Below are positions 7,376-16,026 of a stretch of DNA of 64,000 nucleotides, one piece after another. This stretch comes from Streptomyces sp. B21-083. Its GTDB lineage: Bacteria; Actinomycetota; Actinomycetes; Streptomycetales; Streptomycetaceae. The DNA is taken from the NCBI RefSeq assembly GCF_036898825.1, contig NZ_JARUND010000001.1, forward strand, positions 4,154,001 through 4,218,000. Reading direction: 5' to 3'. Below the pieces are notes generated by a model. It made no database searches and had not been told where the DNA came from. It saw only the letters and a list, made by a program, of their open reading frames with translations. The number at the start of each line of letters is the position of its first letter. Position 1 is the first letter of the stretch. The position numbers and the translations under genes were made by a program.

Positions 7376-10300
7376 TGCCAGCCCCTGATCGACTTGTAGC
7401 GTTCGACGATTCCGTAAAATCGATCCGATGTCCCGGAGCCATCGCGTGGATGATGGTTGCGGAGACCGCGCGCGAACCAGCGGTGGTGCAGTTCCTCGTG
7501 GATCACCGTGGTGCGAAGGAGCGCCCGGCTCCCAAACCTCTTGTATCCAATTTGCGTTCCTGTGTTGGGCATCGCCATGCCGGAGTTGACCCCGTAGCTG
7601 TAAACGGGGCGGAAGGTGAGATCGAGGTCCGGGAAATCTTCGTTGATGATGGCATCAATGGCACGATTCCTGGATGCTGTCGTTTTTCCGGTGGCGTTAC
7701 TGAGCTCTTCGCTGCTCTTCCAGACGTTGCCGCTTCCCTGTTCTTCGGCGGAACCGCAGTTGTGAACCAGGACAGGCGAGGCCCCTGCCAGCACATAGTA
7801 CGTGTGCAGGCTACTGACGGTGAGGTTGTGGACGGTGGCGTTCTGGCCCGTCCAGCGTTCGACCGCGGTGATCTGGACGAGGGTCCCGGATCCTGTCTGG
7901 AGCCACTGGCCAGCCGTAAGGTCAGTCGCGTCGATCCACTCACCGAGTTCGGGGACCCAGAACGGATGGCCCTCGGTCGCGGTGACCTCGGCGGTCTTCG
8001 ACCCCTTCTTGCCGTCGGTGTCGATGGTGACGTTGACCAGGTGCTTGAGGCCCTTGCCCTTGATCTCGGCGGTGACCGTCTCGGTCTCGGTCTCGCCCGT
8101 TTCGGGATCGGTGGCCATGACCTTGTCGCCGACCTTGACGTCCTTGATCGCCTTGGTCGAGCCGTCGGCCATCAGGACGCGGGTCTCCGGGGTGAAGCTG
8201 TTGATCGAGCAGCTCGCGCCCTCGCCAGAACCTCCGTCGGACCCGCCCCCCGAATCCTCCCGCCCCGAATCCCCCCGCTTCCCGCCGGACTTGTTCTCCG
8301 CCCGGCCCCCGCCCGACGACCCCTTCGACTGTGCCGTCTTGCGAGCCTGAACCTGCGGAGTATTGCCCCGGGCGCCCTTGGAGCCTGTGTGGGCCTTCTT
8401 CTTCGCGGCCTCGGCTGCGGCCTTCGCCGCCTCCCGCGCCTTGCGTTTTGCTTCTGCCGCGGCGGCCTCCGCCGCCTTCTTCGCCTTGATCAGGGCGGCC
8501 TTCGCCGCCTTCGCCGCCTTCAGGCCGATCTCCGCCGCGGCTTTCGCTGCCTTCCAGGCCTTCACCGCGCCCATCGTCGCCTTGAAGGCCTTGAACATCT
8601 TCTTGCCCTTGGAGAAAACGCTCGTCCACGGAATCGCGTCCATCAGCAGGCTGCCGCAGGCCCACAGGTCGCCCTGGGAGAAGCAGCCGACCACGTCGTT
8701 CCAGCCGATGAACTCCTTGAACACCGCCCAGCCGACCGACAGGATCACGTCGCCGATCGACGTCGACAGGGTGCGCTGGAAGTCCGCGATCTTCGCGTCC
8801 AGCGCCGCTATCGACGCGTCGAAGCTCGATGCCGAAGACGTCAGACCCGACGGGTCCGAGTGGGTGACCGGGTTGTTGTTGGCGTAGGAGTAGCCGTTCG
8901 CCTGGAGCGGGTCGCTCTGGTCCAGGACCGGGTCCGCCGAGATGAAGCGGCCGGTCGCCGGGTCGTACTCCCGGGCGCCCAGGTGGACCAGGCCGGCCGC
9001 CTTGTCGTCGTCACCCGTGGCGTACGCCGTGTTCGAGCGTGACGTGTTGTAGGCCTTGCGGTCCTCGCCCCACGGGTCCTTCTTCGTCACCCGTACCGCC
9101 TGGCCGCCGTCCAGCCGGACCTCGGCCAGCGGGGTGCCGTTGTTGTCGACGGCCTGGGCGAAGAGGTGTTCGCTGGTGCCCGTCGTCGAGGACGCCTCGC
9201 GGAAACGCGTCACCGTCGGGGCGCCGCCGTGGCCGTAGGTGCGCTCCGCCGAGCGGACCTTGCCCGACACCGTCAGGGAGACGGTCGTGTCGGGCAGGTG
9301 CAGGACCGCACCGGCGGTCGAGCGCTCCAGTACGCGGTCGCCCATGCCGTCGTAGACGTACGTCGTCTTCGAGGCCGGCTTGAACACCTGGCCCGTCGCC
9401 GAGGCCGAGCAGGTCGCCAGGACCAGGTCGGTGCTGTTCGCGGTCGACGGGGCGTTCATGCACAGCGTGGTGCCCTTGAGCTTGAGGAGGCCCGTGTCCT
9501 GGACCTCCCAGAGCTGCGTCGCCGTGTCCTTGTTGCAGGGCTGGACCTGGACCGCCGCGCCCGCCGCCGCGCTGGTCGGCTGGGCGCAGGCACCCGCGAC
9601 CACGAACTGGCCGATGGCCGCGTTCTCGACGGTGCCGTTGTTGTCGGCGTCGAGGGCCTTGAGGCGGAAGTTCTGTGCCTTGGACGCGTTGCAGGCGTAG
9701 ATCTGGATGACACTGCCGGCCGCGGGGTTGCCGCCGGAGAGGTCCATGCACATGTCGGACGTGCCCAGCCAGGGCCCGGAGCCGTCCGGGCCGAAGCCCG
9801 TCACCGTCTCGATCTGGCCGTCCCACGTCCAGGTGAGGCCCTGGGACGTGTCGCCGCCGGTGGTGCGGTTGATGAGGTTGCCCGCCGCGTCGTACGTCTG
9901 CGTGGAGCGGGTCTTCACCTCGGCCCCGGCAGCCGTGTGGCTCGTCGCGTCGTACGAGGTCAGGGTGTGCGGCTGGTCGTTCCTGACCGCCGTGTCCTCG
10001 CTCTTGCCGTAGTTGTAGGCGGTGGTCACGTCGTTCTTGGTGTCGACCACCCCGGACGTGACCGTCGGGTCCGCCTTGTGGACCGTCTTCGACTTCCGGT
10101 TGCCCAGCACGTCGTAGTCGTAGGACTGCCAGTAACCGTCGTTGTTGGACGAGACGTTGACCTTGCCGTCGGAGTACACCGGCTCGGCCGTCGTCTTGCC
10201 GGCGGCCGTGCAGGCACCGCCGTTCGGTGTGGTCCACGCCGTCTTCAGCTGGCCCAGCGTGTCGTACGTGAAGCACTGCTGGTCGGTGGGGGCCGTGGTG

Positions 10301-13300
10301 CCCGAGCCGATCTTGTCCGCGACCGAGAGGATGTTGCCCGACGGGTCGTAGGCGTACCCGCGCGTGCTCACCGTGTTGCCGGTGACGCTGGTGTCGGTCG
10401 CGTTCTCGCGGACGAGCTTGCTGGTGAGGAGTTCACCTGTCGACTCGTCGAAGCTGCTGTCCTGCCAGACGCGGTGGCCGACCTCGCCGACCGTGGAGCG
10501 CATCACCTGGCCGTAGGGCGAGTAGGACGTCTCGGCGACGTACCAGTCCCGGCCGGAGACGGTGGTGGGGAGTCCGGCCTCGTTGTACCGGTTGATCACG
10601 GTCTCGGCGGTCAGACCGCCGACCTCCGGAGTCGTGTACTTCTCCAGCTGGCCGTCGTCGTTGTACGTGTAGTCGTACGTGTAGTTGGTCTTGAAGCCGT
10701 CCGCGGTCGTGCCCGAGGTGGTGCCGTCGGGCATCTTCAGCGTCATCGACGTCGGCTGGTAGTCCGCCGTGTAACCGGCGACCGACGTCGTGTACGCCTT
10801 GCCGCCGTCGTTGTAGCGGGTCGCGAAGGCCAGCTGGCCCTTGCCGCCGGGCGCCGAGTCATAGCCGTACGACTGGACCGTGCTGCCCGAAGTCCCGCCC
10901 GGAGCGGTGTACTTGACCTCCGACACCCGGTGGTAGCGCTCGTAGCTGTAGCCGGTCTTGCCGCCGAGGCCGTCGGTCGCCGTGCCCACGCGGCCGTAGG
11001 TGTCGTAGTCCGTGTGCGTGGCGCCGGTGTCCGGGTCGGTGGTGTCGGTGACCCGGCCGAGCGCGTCGTACTTCCAGGTGCGGGTGTGGCCGACCTCGTC
11101 CGTGGACGTGGTCATGTCGCCGCGCAGGTCGTAGTCGTACGTCGTGCTGATCGCGCCGGCCTCGGTCAGCGTCGTGTCGCTGTACGTGTCCTGCTGGACC
11201 GTGCGGCCCAGCGCGTCCGTCCACACCCGGGAGCCGGGTGTGCCCTTCGGCTGGCGGACGATCGTGTAGTCGAGGCCGTACTCGTAGCGGGTGCGGCGAT
11301 CCGTCGTCTGCACCGTCGCGTTGCCGTCGGCGGCCGGGGAGCCCGTCTGCGCGAAGGAGTGGTGGACGGGGGTGACGGTGAGCACACGGCCCAGACCGTC
11401 GTACGTGTAGGTGGTCGCGTTGGGGACGAGGGACTCGGAGGCGGGCACGATCAGGTCGGTGCCGGGGTCGTCCGCCATGTAGTAGGCGTTGCGGGTGAAC
11501 CTGACCTGGCCGGCCGCGTTGTGGAAGGTGTCGGTGATCAGCTTGCCGCCGCCGACCGCCGGGGTCTGGGACTGGCGTTCACGGCCCAGGCCGTCGTAGA
11601 TCGTGGTGGAGGCCTTGTAGACGGCCTTCTCCCCGTCCTTGCCCCTGGTGGGGTTGTCCGAGAGCGACTCGGTGACCACGGACACCGGCTTCTCGGCGAC
11701 CGTGTTGTACGTGTAGCGCACGGTCGGGTCGTCCGTGGCCGGCTGGGTCGGGTCCCAGGCCTCGATGGTGCGGCCCAGCGGGTCGTACGCGTACGACGTG
11801 ACCCGGTTGTTGGCGTCCGTCGAGGTCAGCGTGGCGCCTCGGCCGGGCTCCACCTTGGTGGTCGAGACGAGGCCGGTCTCCGCACCGCCGCTGTCGAGCT
11901 TGGTGCCCTGCACCGTCTTGATCTCGTAGACCTGGCCGGAGTCCGGCGTGTAGGTCGTGAGGTTGGTCAGTCCGCTCGCGTCCGTCACCTTGGTGACCCG
12001 GCCGAAGGCGTCGTACGTCGTCCGCGACTCGGGGTTGGTGGCCTCCCAGCCCGTGCCCGCTCCCGTAGGCGTCTCGGTACGCGTCGACTGCCCCTTGGTG
12101 GGCGCCGCCCCGAGGTCGGTGGAGCCGTCGTAGTAGACGCGCGAGCCGGTGACCAGCGTCGACGCCGTGGATGCCGACAGGGCCGTCGAGCAGGCGGTCG
12201 TGCCGGTCGTCGTGATCGTCTGGTTGACCAGGCCGATCAGGTGGACGCTGTCCGTGGCGGTGGAGTCGTTGTTCACGTAGGACGTGCGGGTGCACGAGTC
12301 GTCGGTGGTCTTCGCCTCGTCGCCGTACTCGCGGACCACGGTCGGCAGTCCGTACGAGTCGTAGTCGGTCTGCGTCTTCACCGTGCGCAGCGTCGCCGGG
12401 TCTCCCGGCCGGGTGCCCGAGGACTTGGTGATCGTCTTGACGGTGTCGAGCGTCACCCGCTCGGACACCACGTCCGGACCGTCCTTCCGGTCACGGGTGG
12501 CCAACCGCACCGGCGCGTCAGGGTAGTTGACTGTGCGCGACAGCCAGCCCGACGACGTGGCGGCGCCGGCGTCGGGGTAGGTCAGCGACTCGGCGACCAT
12601 GCCCGCGTACGCCTGGCGGTCGTCCGCGATGTCCGCGCCGGTGATGTCCTTGAACTTGAAGGAGCGCTTGACGTCGTCGTCGGGCTTCTCGGGCGTGTTG
12701 TCCTCGAGGACGTCGTCGCTCATGCCCCGGAAGTAGCGGGTGACAGACTTTGCGGCGACGCTGCCGTCAGGGGCCGACGGGACACCCGAGATCGTCGTGA
12801 TGACGGGGTAGCCGCGCCAGTCGTCCCAGGTGCGGGTCTTCGGGCGGGAGAACTCCGCCTGGTTCTTGGCCCACAGGGCGCCGACCGTCCTGTCGGACGT
12901 GTTCGTCTCGTACTCGTACGTCGTCGTGACGTCCGTGGCGTCCGCCAGCTGCGGATACTCGGTGATCGACCCGACCACGTACTTGTGGAACCAGGAGATC
13001 CGCTTGTCGGTCAGCTCGCCGTCCGCGTGCCAGTAGGCCGGATAGCAGCGCAGGGTGTTCTCGTCGACCTCGGGGAAGTCCTTGCCGGTGAGGCAGGCGT
13101 CCTCGGGTGCCAGGTACGTGACGTGGGTGCGGCCTCCGTACTCGGAGACCACGTCCTGGATGCGCAGTCGGCCGAAGAGGGGGTCGGTGTCGCCCGTGGC
13201 CCTCTTCACGCGGTTGGGCAGGACGAGCTTGTTGCGGCCGAAGACCACCGGGTTCAGGCGGGCGGTCGAACCGTCGACCGCGTAACCGGTACGGGTGATG

Positions 13301-15624
13301 GACTCCAGCCACAGCGCGGTGTACTCACCGGTCAGACCCCACGGGAACGACTGGTCGAGGCTCCAGGCGTCCACCTTCGAGAGGGCGGTGGTGCCGTACG
13401 TCGAGTCGTCGATGCCGCAGGCGTTGCGGGAGCCGGTGTCGTCCGCCGAGTTGTACTCGGTCAGCCGCACACCCTGCTCACGCTGGGCGCACGCCGTGAC
13501 CGTCGCCAGGCGCTTGCGCGACCAGAACGTGGGGGCGTACGTCGAGCACTTCGCGCCCGTCTTGCAGGCGAGGTCGGCGGGGGTGTCGAACCACGGACGG
13601 GTGAGGTACGACTGCTTGGAGTCGAAGTTGGCGTCGGAGCAGTTCCACTTCCAGTCGCCGTCCTTCTCGAAGCAGCGTTGCTGCGCCGTGAACTTCATCC
13701 GGCCCAGCGGCTCGGTGGAGTAGAGGGTGTTCGAGCGCTGGCCGTAGTCGATGCGGGAGAGGTAGCCGGCCCGGTCGTACTCGACCGCCTTGGCTTCCTT
13801 GTTGTTCCTGGCGTAGGCGTTGGTCTCCTTGTTCCACCACAGCGACATCGCGTTGCCGTTGAGGTCGACGACGTAGTCGAGCTGGAAGCGCCAGCCCTGG
13901 TCGCAGAAGGAGTCCTCGAACTTGGTGGCGTGGCACGGATCGCTGCTGTGGTTGCCGGCGACCGGCACCTTCAGGACCGACTGGGTCTCCTCCTTGCCGG
14001 AGGTCCAGCCCGGCAGGCGGTTCATGCCGAAGTAGTACTGGGTGCCGTCGCTGGTGGTGGCCCGCCAGAACTCCCCGTTGTTGTCACCGTTGTTGGAGGT
14101 GGCGTTGGGGTCGCCGATGAGGGTCTTGTAGTCGGCCGAAGTCAGCAGTTCCACGCGGGTGTTGTCGCCGCGCGAGGTCGTCCATGTGCCGTCGGTGTCG
14201 CTGCGTACCAGCTCGGTGGTGGTGCCGTTCAGCGTCAGCACCGCGTTGTTCGAGCCCCAGCACTGGTCGCCGGTGAAGTGCTTGTCGTTGTTCGCGTCGG
14301 CGGTGTCCGCCGCGCAGCCGACGAACGTGCGGGTGATCGCGCCCGGGTTGTAGTCCCAGCCCTCGCCGATCCAGGAGACCTGGTTGTTGGTGGCGGACGT
14401 ACGGCCGTCCGAGGACTGCGAGTTGTAGCTGAGCGTCACGTTCGGGGACGGGCCGGAGGGGACCTGCGGGCCCGCCATCGTGTACGCGTAGGTGAACGCG
14501 CCCGAGGAGCCGCCCTGCGACCAGGTACCGGCCGAGGACAGCGGGGTCGCCGCGAAGTCGCCGCCCGAGCCCGCTCCGTAGGAGGTGCCGACCAGCAGCC
14601 CGCCGGCGGAGGAGTCGGCCGCCTGCCGCACACCGGCCTGGCTGTCGCCGCGCCACACCGCCGATTCGGCCGAGCCCTTGCCGGTGCTCGCGGCGGTGGA
14701 GGCGCTCGTGGACGAGGACGTGGCCGTTGCCGTGGAAACCGATGCCAGGGCGGCGGTGTCGACGGTCAGGTTGAGCAGCGTCTCCTGGATGTCCTTGGTC
14801 TTGTCGGTGGAGTCGCTGGTCTCGTCGGTCGCGCCGTCCTCGCCGGGGTCCGTGTCCGAGCCGGAGGAGTCGCCGCCCGCGTCGACCGAGACGGTCACCT
14901 CGTCGGTGGTGCGCTGGACCTCGGTGGTCACCGGGAGGCCCGTCGAGCACTCCTCCAGCTCAGGAGTGGTCGCGTAGCAGGCGGGCATCAGGGCGAAGGA
15001 CAGCCGGTCCAGCCACTGCGCGCTGTACGTCTCGGCGAAGCGCGTCGCGTCGATCTGGACGACCGCGTCGCCGGTGGCGGTGTCGGGGGCGTCGACCTGG
15101 AGCAGCAGGCCCTGCGTGCCGGCGGCGACGGCCTCCGTCTCGGGCTTGACCGAGACGTTCCAGGCGCCTTCGAGGGAGTCTGCCTGCGCCTGCGTGGTGC
15201 CCGCGGGCGCGGTGACGCCGACGGTCACGGTGCCGTCGGCGGAGGCGGCGACCTGCTTGGGGGCGCCGCCCGCTGTCACGTCGGCGACCGGGGCGGTCAG
15301 ATCGACGGCCGCCGGGACCTCGACCACCGCGGCCGGGGTGTAGTCCGTCAGCTTCTCCAGCGCGGGCGCCTCGAGCTGCTCCAGGTTGTCGGTCTTGGCC
15401 TCGTCGAGCGGGACGGCGTCCGTCTTCTGCGGATCGTCCAACTCGACGGTCGTACGGGCGTCGTTGTCGGGGCCGAACGCCACAGCGCCCTGCAACGAGG
15501 TGACGTTGAGGGCGAGGAACAGCACGGCGACGACTCCGAGGCGCGCTCTTCGGCGCAGGAGCCGGTCACGCGGCGATCTCTCCGTCAGCCAACCTCTGCC
15601 GCACCACGACAATCCCCCACGCAT
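7372..15624 (-). CDS. Giant secreted RHS/YD-repeat polymorphic toxin with Hint domain and HExxH C-terminal toxin
   Basis: A protein of about 2,750 residues. I prefer the ATG at 15624 (GGGGAGGGG ahead) over an in-frame TTG 90 bp upstream. It starts with a basic signal segment (RRARLGVVAVLFLALNVTS). A long YD-repeat shell follows, full of YDALGRVTDTTDPDTG-type repeats, with a ricin-type beta-trefoil-like insert at about 1950-2080. The RHS core ends at DPSGL near 2255. An Ala/Lys-rich helical stretch leads to a Hint domain (C2472 to C2623, ending VLVHNC), expected to cleave itself and free the last 127 residues. That tip carries VIHEELHHRW (H2709, E2710, H2713), a zincin metallopeptidase signature. 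By family knowledge such proteins deliver toxins to competitor cells. The tip and the following immunity gene are AT-richer than the rest. Confidence 0.85.
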   Translation of the reverse strand: MRGGLSWCGRGWLTERSPRDRLLRRRARLGVVAVLFLALNVTSLQGAVAFGPDNDARTTVELDDPQKTDAVPLDEAKTDNLEQLEAPALEKLTDYTPAAVVEVPAAVDLTAPVADVTAGGAPKQVAASADGTVTVGVTAPAGTTQAQADSLEGAWNVSVKPETEAVAAGTQGLLLQVDAPDTATGDAVVQIDATRFAETYSAQWLDRLSFALMPACYATTPELEECSTGLPVTTEVQRTTDEVTVSVDAGGDSSGSDTDPGEDGATDETSDSTDKTKDIQETLLNLTVDTAALASVSTATATSSSTSASTAASTGKGSAESAVWRGDSQAGVRQAADSSAGGLLVGTSYGAGSGGDFAATPLSSAGTWSQGGSSGAFTYAYTMAGPQVPSGPSPNVTLSYNSQSSDGRTSATNNQVSWIGEGWDYNPGAITRTFVGCAADTADANNDKHFTGDQCWGSNNAVLTLNGTTTELVRSDTDGTWTTSRGDNTRVELLTSADYKTLIGDPNATSNNGDNNGEFWRATTSDGTQYYFGMNRLPGWTSGKEETQSVLKVPVAGNHSSDPCHATKFEDSFCDQGWRFQLDYVVDLNGNAMSLWWNKETNAYARNNKEAKAVEYDRAGYLSRIDYGQRSNTLYSTEPLGRMKFTAQQRCFEKDGDWKWNCSDANFDSKQSYLTRPWFDTPADLACKTGAKCSTYAPTFWSRKRLATVTACAQREQGVRLTEYNSADDTGSRNACGIDDSTYGTTALSKVDAWSLDQSFPWGLTGEYTALWLESITRTGYAVDGSTARLNPVVFGRNKLVLPNRVKRATGDTDPLFGRLRIQDVVSEYGGRTHVTYLAPEDACLTGKDFPEVDENTLRCYPAYWHADGELTDKRISWFHKYVVGSITEYPQLADATDVTTTYEYETNTSDRTVGALWAKNQAEFSRPKTRTWDDWRGYPVITTISGVPSAPDGSVAAKSVTRYFRGMSDDVLEDNTPEKPDDDVKRSFKFKDITGADIADDRQAYAGMVAESLTYPDAGAATSSGWLSRTVNYPDAPVRLATRDRKDGPDVVSERVTLDTVKTITKSSGTRPGDPATLRTVKTQTDYDSYGLPTVVREYGDEAKTTDDSCTRTSYVNNDSTATDSVHLIGLVNQTITTTGTTACSTALSASTASTLVTGSRVYYDGSTDLGAAPTKGQSTRTETPTGAGTGWEATNPESRTTYDAFGRVTKVTDASGLTNLTTYTPDSGQVYEIKTVQGTKLDSGGAETGLVSTTKVEPGRGATLTSTDANNRVTSYAYDPLGRTIEAWDPTQPATDDPTVRYTYNTVAEKPVSVVTESLSDNPTRGKDGEKAVYKASTTIYDGLGRERQSQTPAVGGGKLITDTFHNAAGQVRFTRNAYYMADDPGTDLIVPASESLVPNATTYTYDGLGRVLTVTPVHHSFAQTGSPAADGNATVQTTDRRTRYEYGLDYTIVRQPKGTPGSRVWTDALGRTVQQDTYSDTTLTEAGAISTTYDYDLRGDMTTSTDEVGHTRTWKYDALGRVTDTTDPDTGATHTDYDTYGRVGTATDGLGGKTGYSYERYHRVSEVKYTAPGGTSGSTVQSYGYDSAPGGKGQLAFATRYNDGGKAYTTSVAGYTADYQPTSMTLKMPDGTTSGTTADGFKTNYTYDYTYNDDGQLEKYTTPEVGGLTAETVINRYNEAGLPTTVSGRDWYVAETSYSPYGQVMRSTVGEVGHRVWQDSSFDESTGELLTSKLVRENATDTSVTGNTVSTRGYAYDPSGNILSVADKIGSGTTAPTDQQCFTYDTLGQLKTAWTTPNGGACTAAGKTTAEPVYSDGKVNVSSNNDGYWQSYDYDVLGNRKSKTVHKADPTVTSGVVDTKNDVTTAYNYGKSEDTAVRNDQPHTLTSYDATSHTAAGAEVKTRSTQTYDAAGNLINRTTGGDTSQGLTWTWDGQIETVTGFGPDGSGPWLGTSDMCMDLSGGNPAAGSVIQIYACNASKAQNFRLKALDADNNGTVENAAIGQFVVAGACAQPTSAAAGAAVQVQPCNKDTATQLWEVQDTGLLKLKGTTLCMNAPSTANSTDLVLATCSASATGQVFKPASKTTYVYDGMGDRVLERSTAGAVLHLPDTTVSLTVSGKVRSAERTYGHGGAPTVTRFREASSTTGTSEHLFAQAVDNNGTPLAEVRLDGGQAVRVTKKDPWGEDRKAYNTSRSNTAYATGDDDKAAGLVHLGAREYDPATGRFISADPVLDQSDPLQANGYSYANNNPVTHSDPSGLTSSASSFDASIAALDAKIADFQRTLSTSIGDVILSVGWAVFKEFIGWNDVVGCFSQGDLWACGSLLMDAIPWTSVFSKGKKMFKAFKATMGAVKAWKAAKAAAEIGLKAAKAAKAALIKAKKAAEAAAAEAKRKAREAAKAAAEAAKKKAHTGSKGARGNTPQVQARKTAQSKGSSGGGRAENKSGGKRGDSGREDSGGGSDGGSGEGASCSINSFTPETRVLMADGSTKAIKDVKVGDKVMATDPETGETETETVTAEIKGKGLKHLVNVTIDTDGKKGSKTAEVTATEGHPFWVPELGEWIDATDLTAGQWLQTGSGTLVQITAVERWTGQNATVHNLTVSSLHTYYVLAGASPVLVHNCGSAEEQGSGNVWKSSEELSNATGKTTASRNRAIDAIINEDFPDLDLTFRPVYSYGVNSGMAMPNTGTQIGYKRFGSRALLRTTVIHEELHHRWFARGLRNHHPRDGSGTSDRFYGIVERYKSIRGWQ

Positions 15625-16026
15625 GGTCGACCGACCCCTCCCCGTAACCACACGCCATCGGCAACGTCCGGGCCCATGACGGAAACGGTCGCAGTGATGG
15701 CACATGGTGATCAATGACGGGTCGAAATTGACCCCTTTCGGAGATCCGCGTCAAGATCGGATAAGTTTGTGTTAGCTATGTCACTAGCCAAAATCAGACA
15801 AAGAACGGCAAAGAATCTCCATTTCCGGATGCTGCTTACGGCCCCCCTACGCCCCGCCTGCATCGGGGTGTTGATCTCGACGGGTCGGCTTGCACATACT
15901 CCAACCGTCCGAAAACGGGGGGTCGCGCGTTCGCACGGTGGGACAAGCCAGGCCCGAGGACAACCCGAAGAGCCATGCCGCAGCGGCCTCACCGCGACGC
16001 GGCCCAGCGTGTTGGAGAAGGGTTCC
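15625..16026. other. Divergent intergenic region between RHS and FG-GAP genes
   Basis: This 400-bp stretch separates two large exoprotein genes read outwards. It holds an in-frame extension of the plus-strand gene from 15769, but that lacks a ribosome site and has unremarkable translated content, so I treat it as untranslated. A TTGACC at 15728 could be a -35 element, though I see no well-spaced -10. The part from 15720 to 15830 is AT-rich for this genome, as promoters here tend to be. Confidence 0.4.

Noticed and set aside
9166..15717. A plus-strand open frame of more than 2,000 codons opposite the RHS gene
   Set aside because: It is the antisense shadow of the RHS gene. Its translation is Arg/Gly/Val-rich without domains, as expected in GC-rich coding DNA.
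15769..16026. N-terminal extension of the FG-GAP protein
   Set aside because: No ribosome site and no signal-like content; the TTG at 16027 has GGAGAAGG before it and is followed by the anchor segment.
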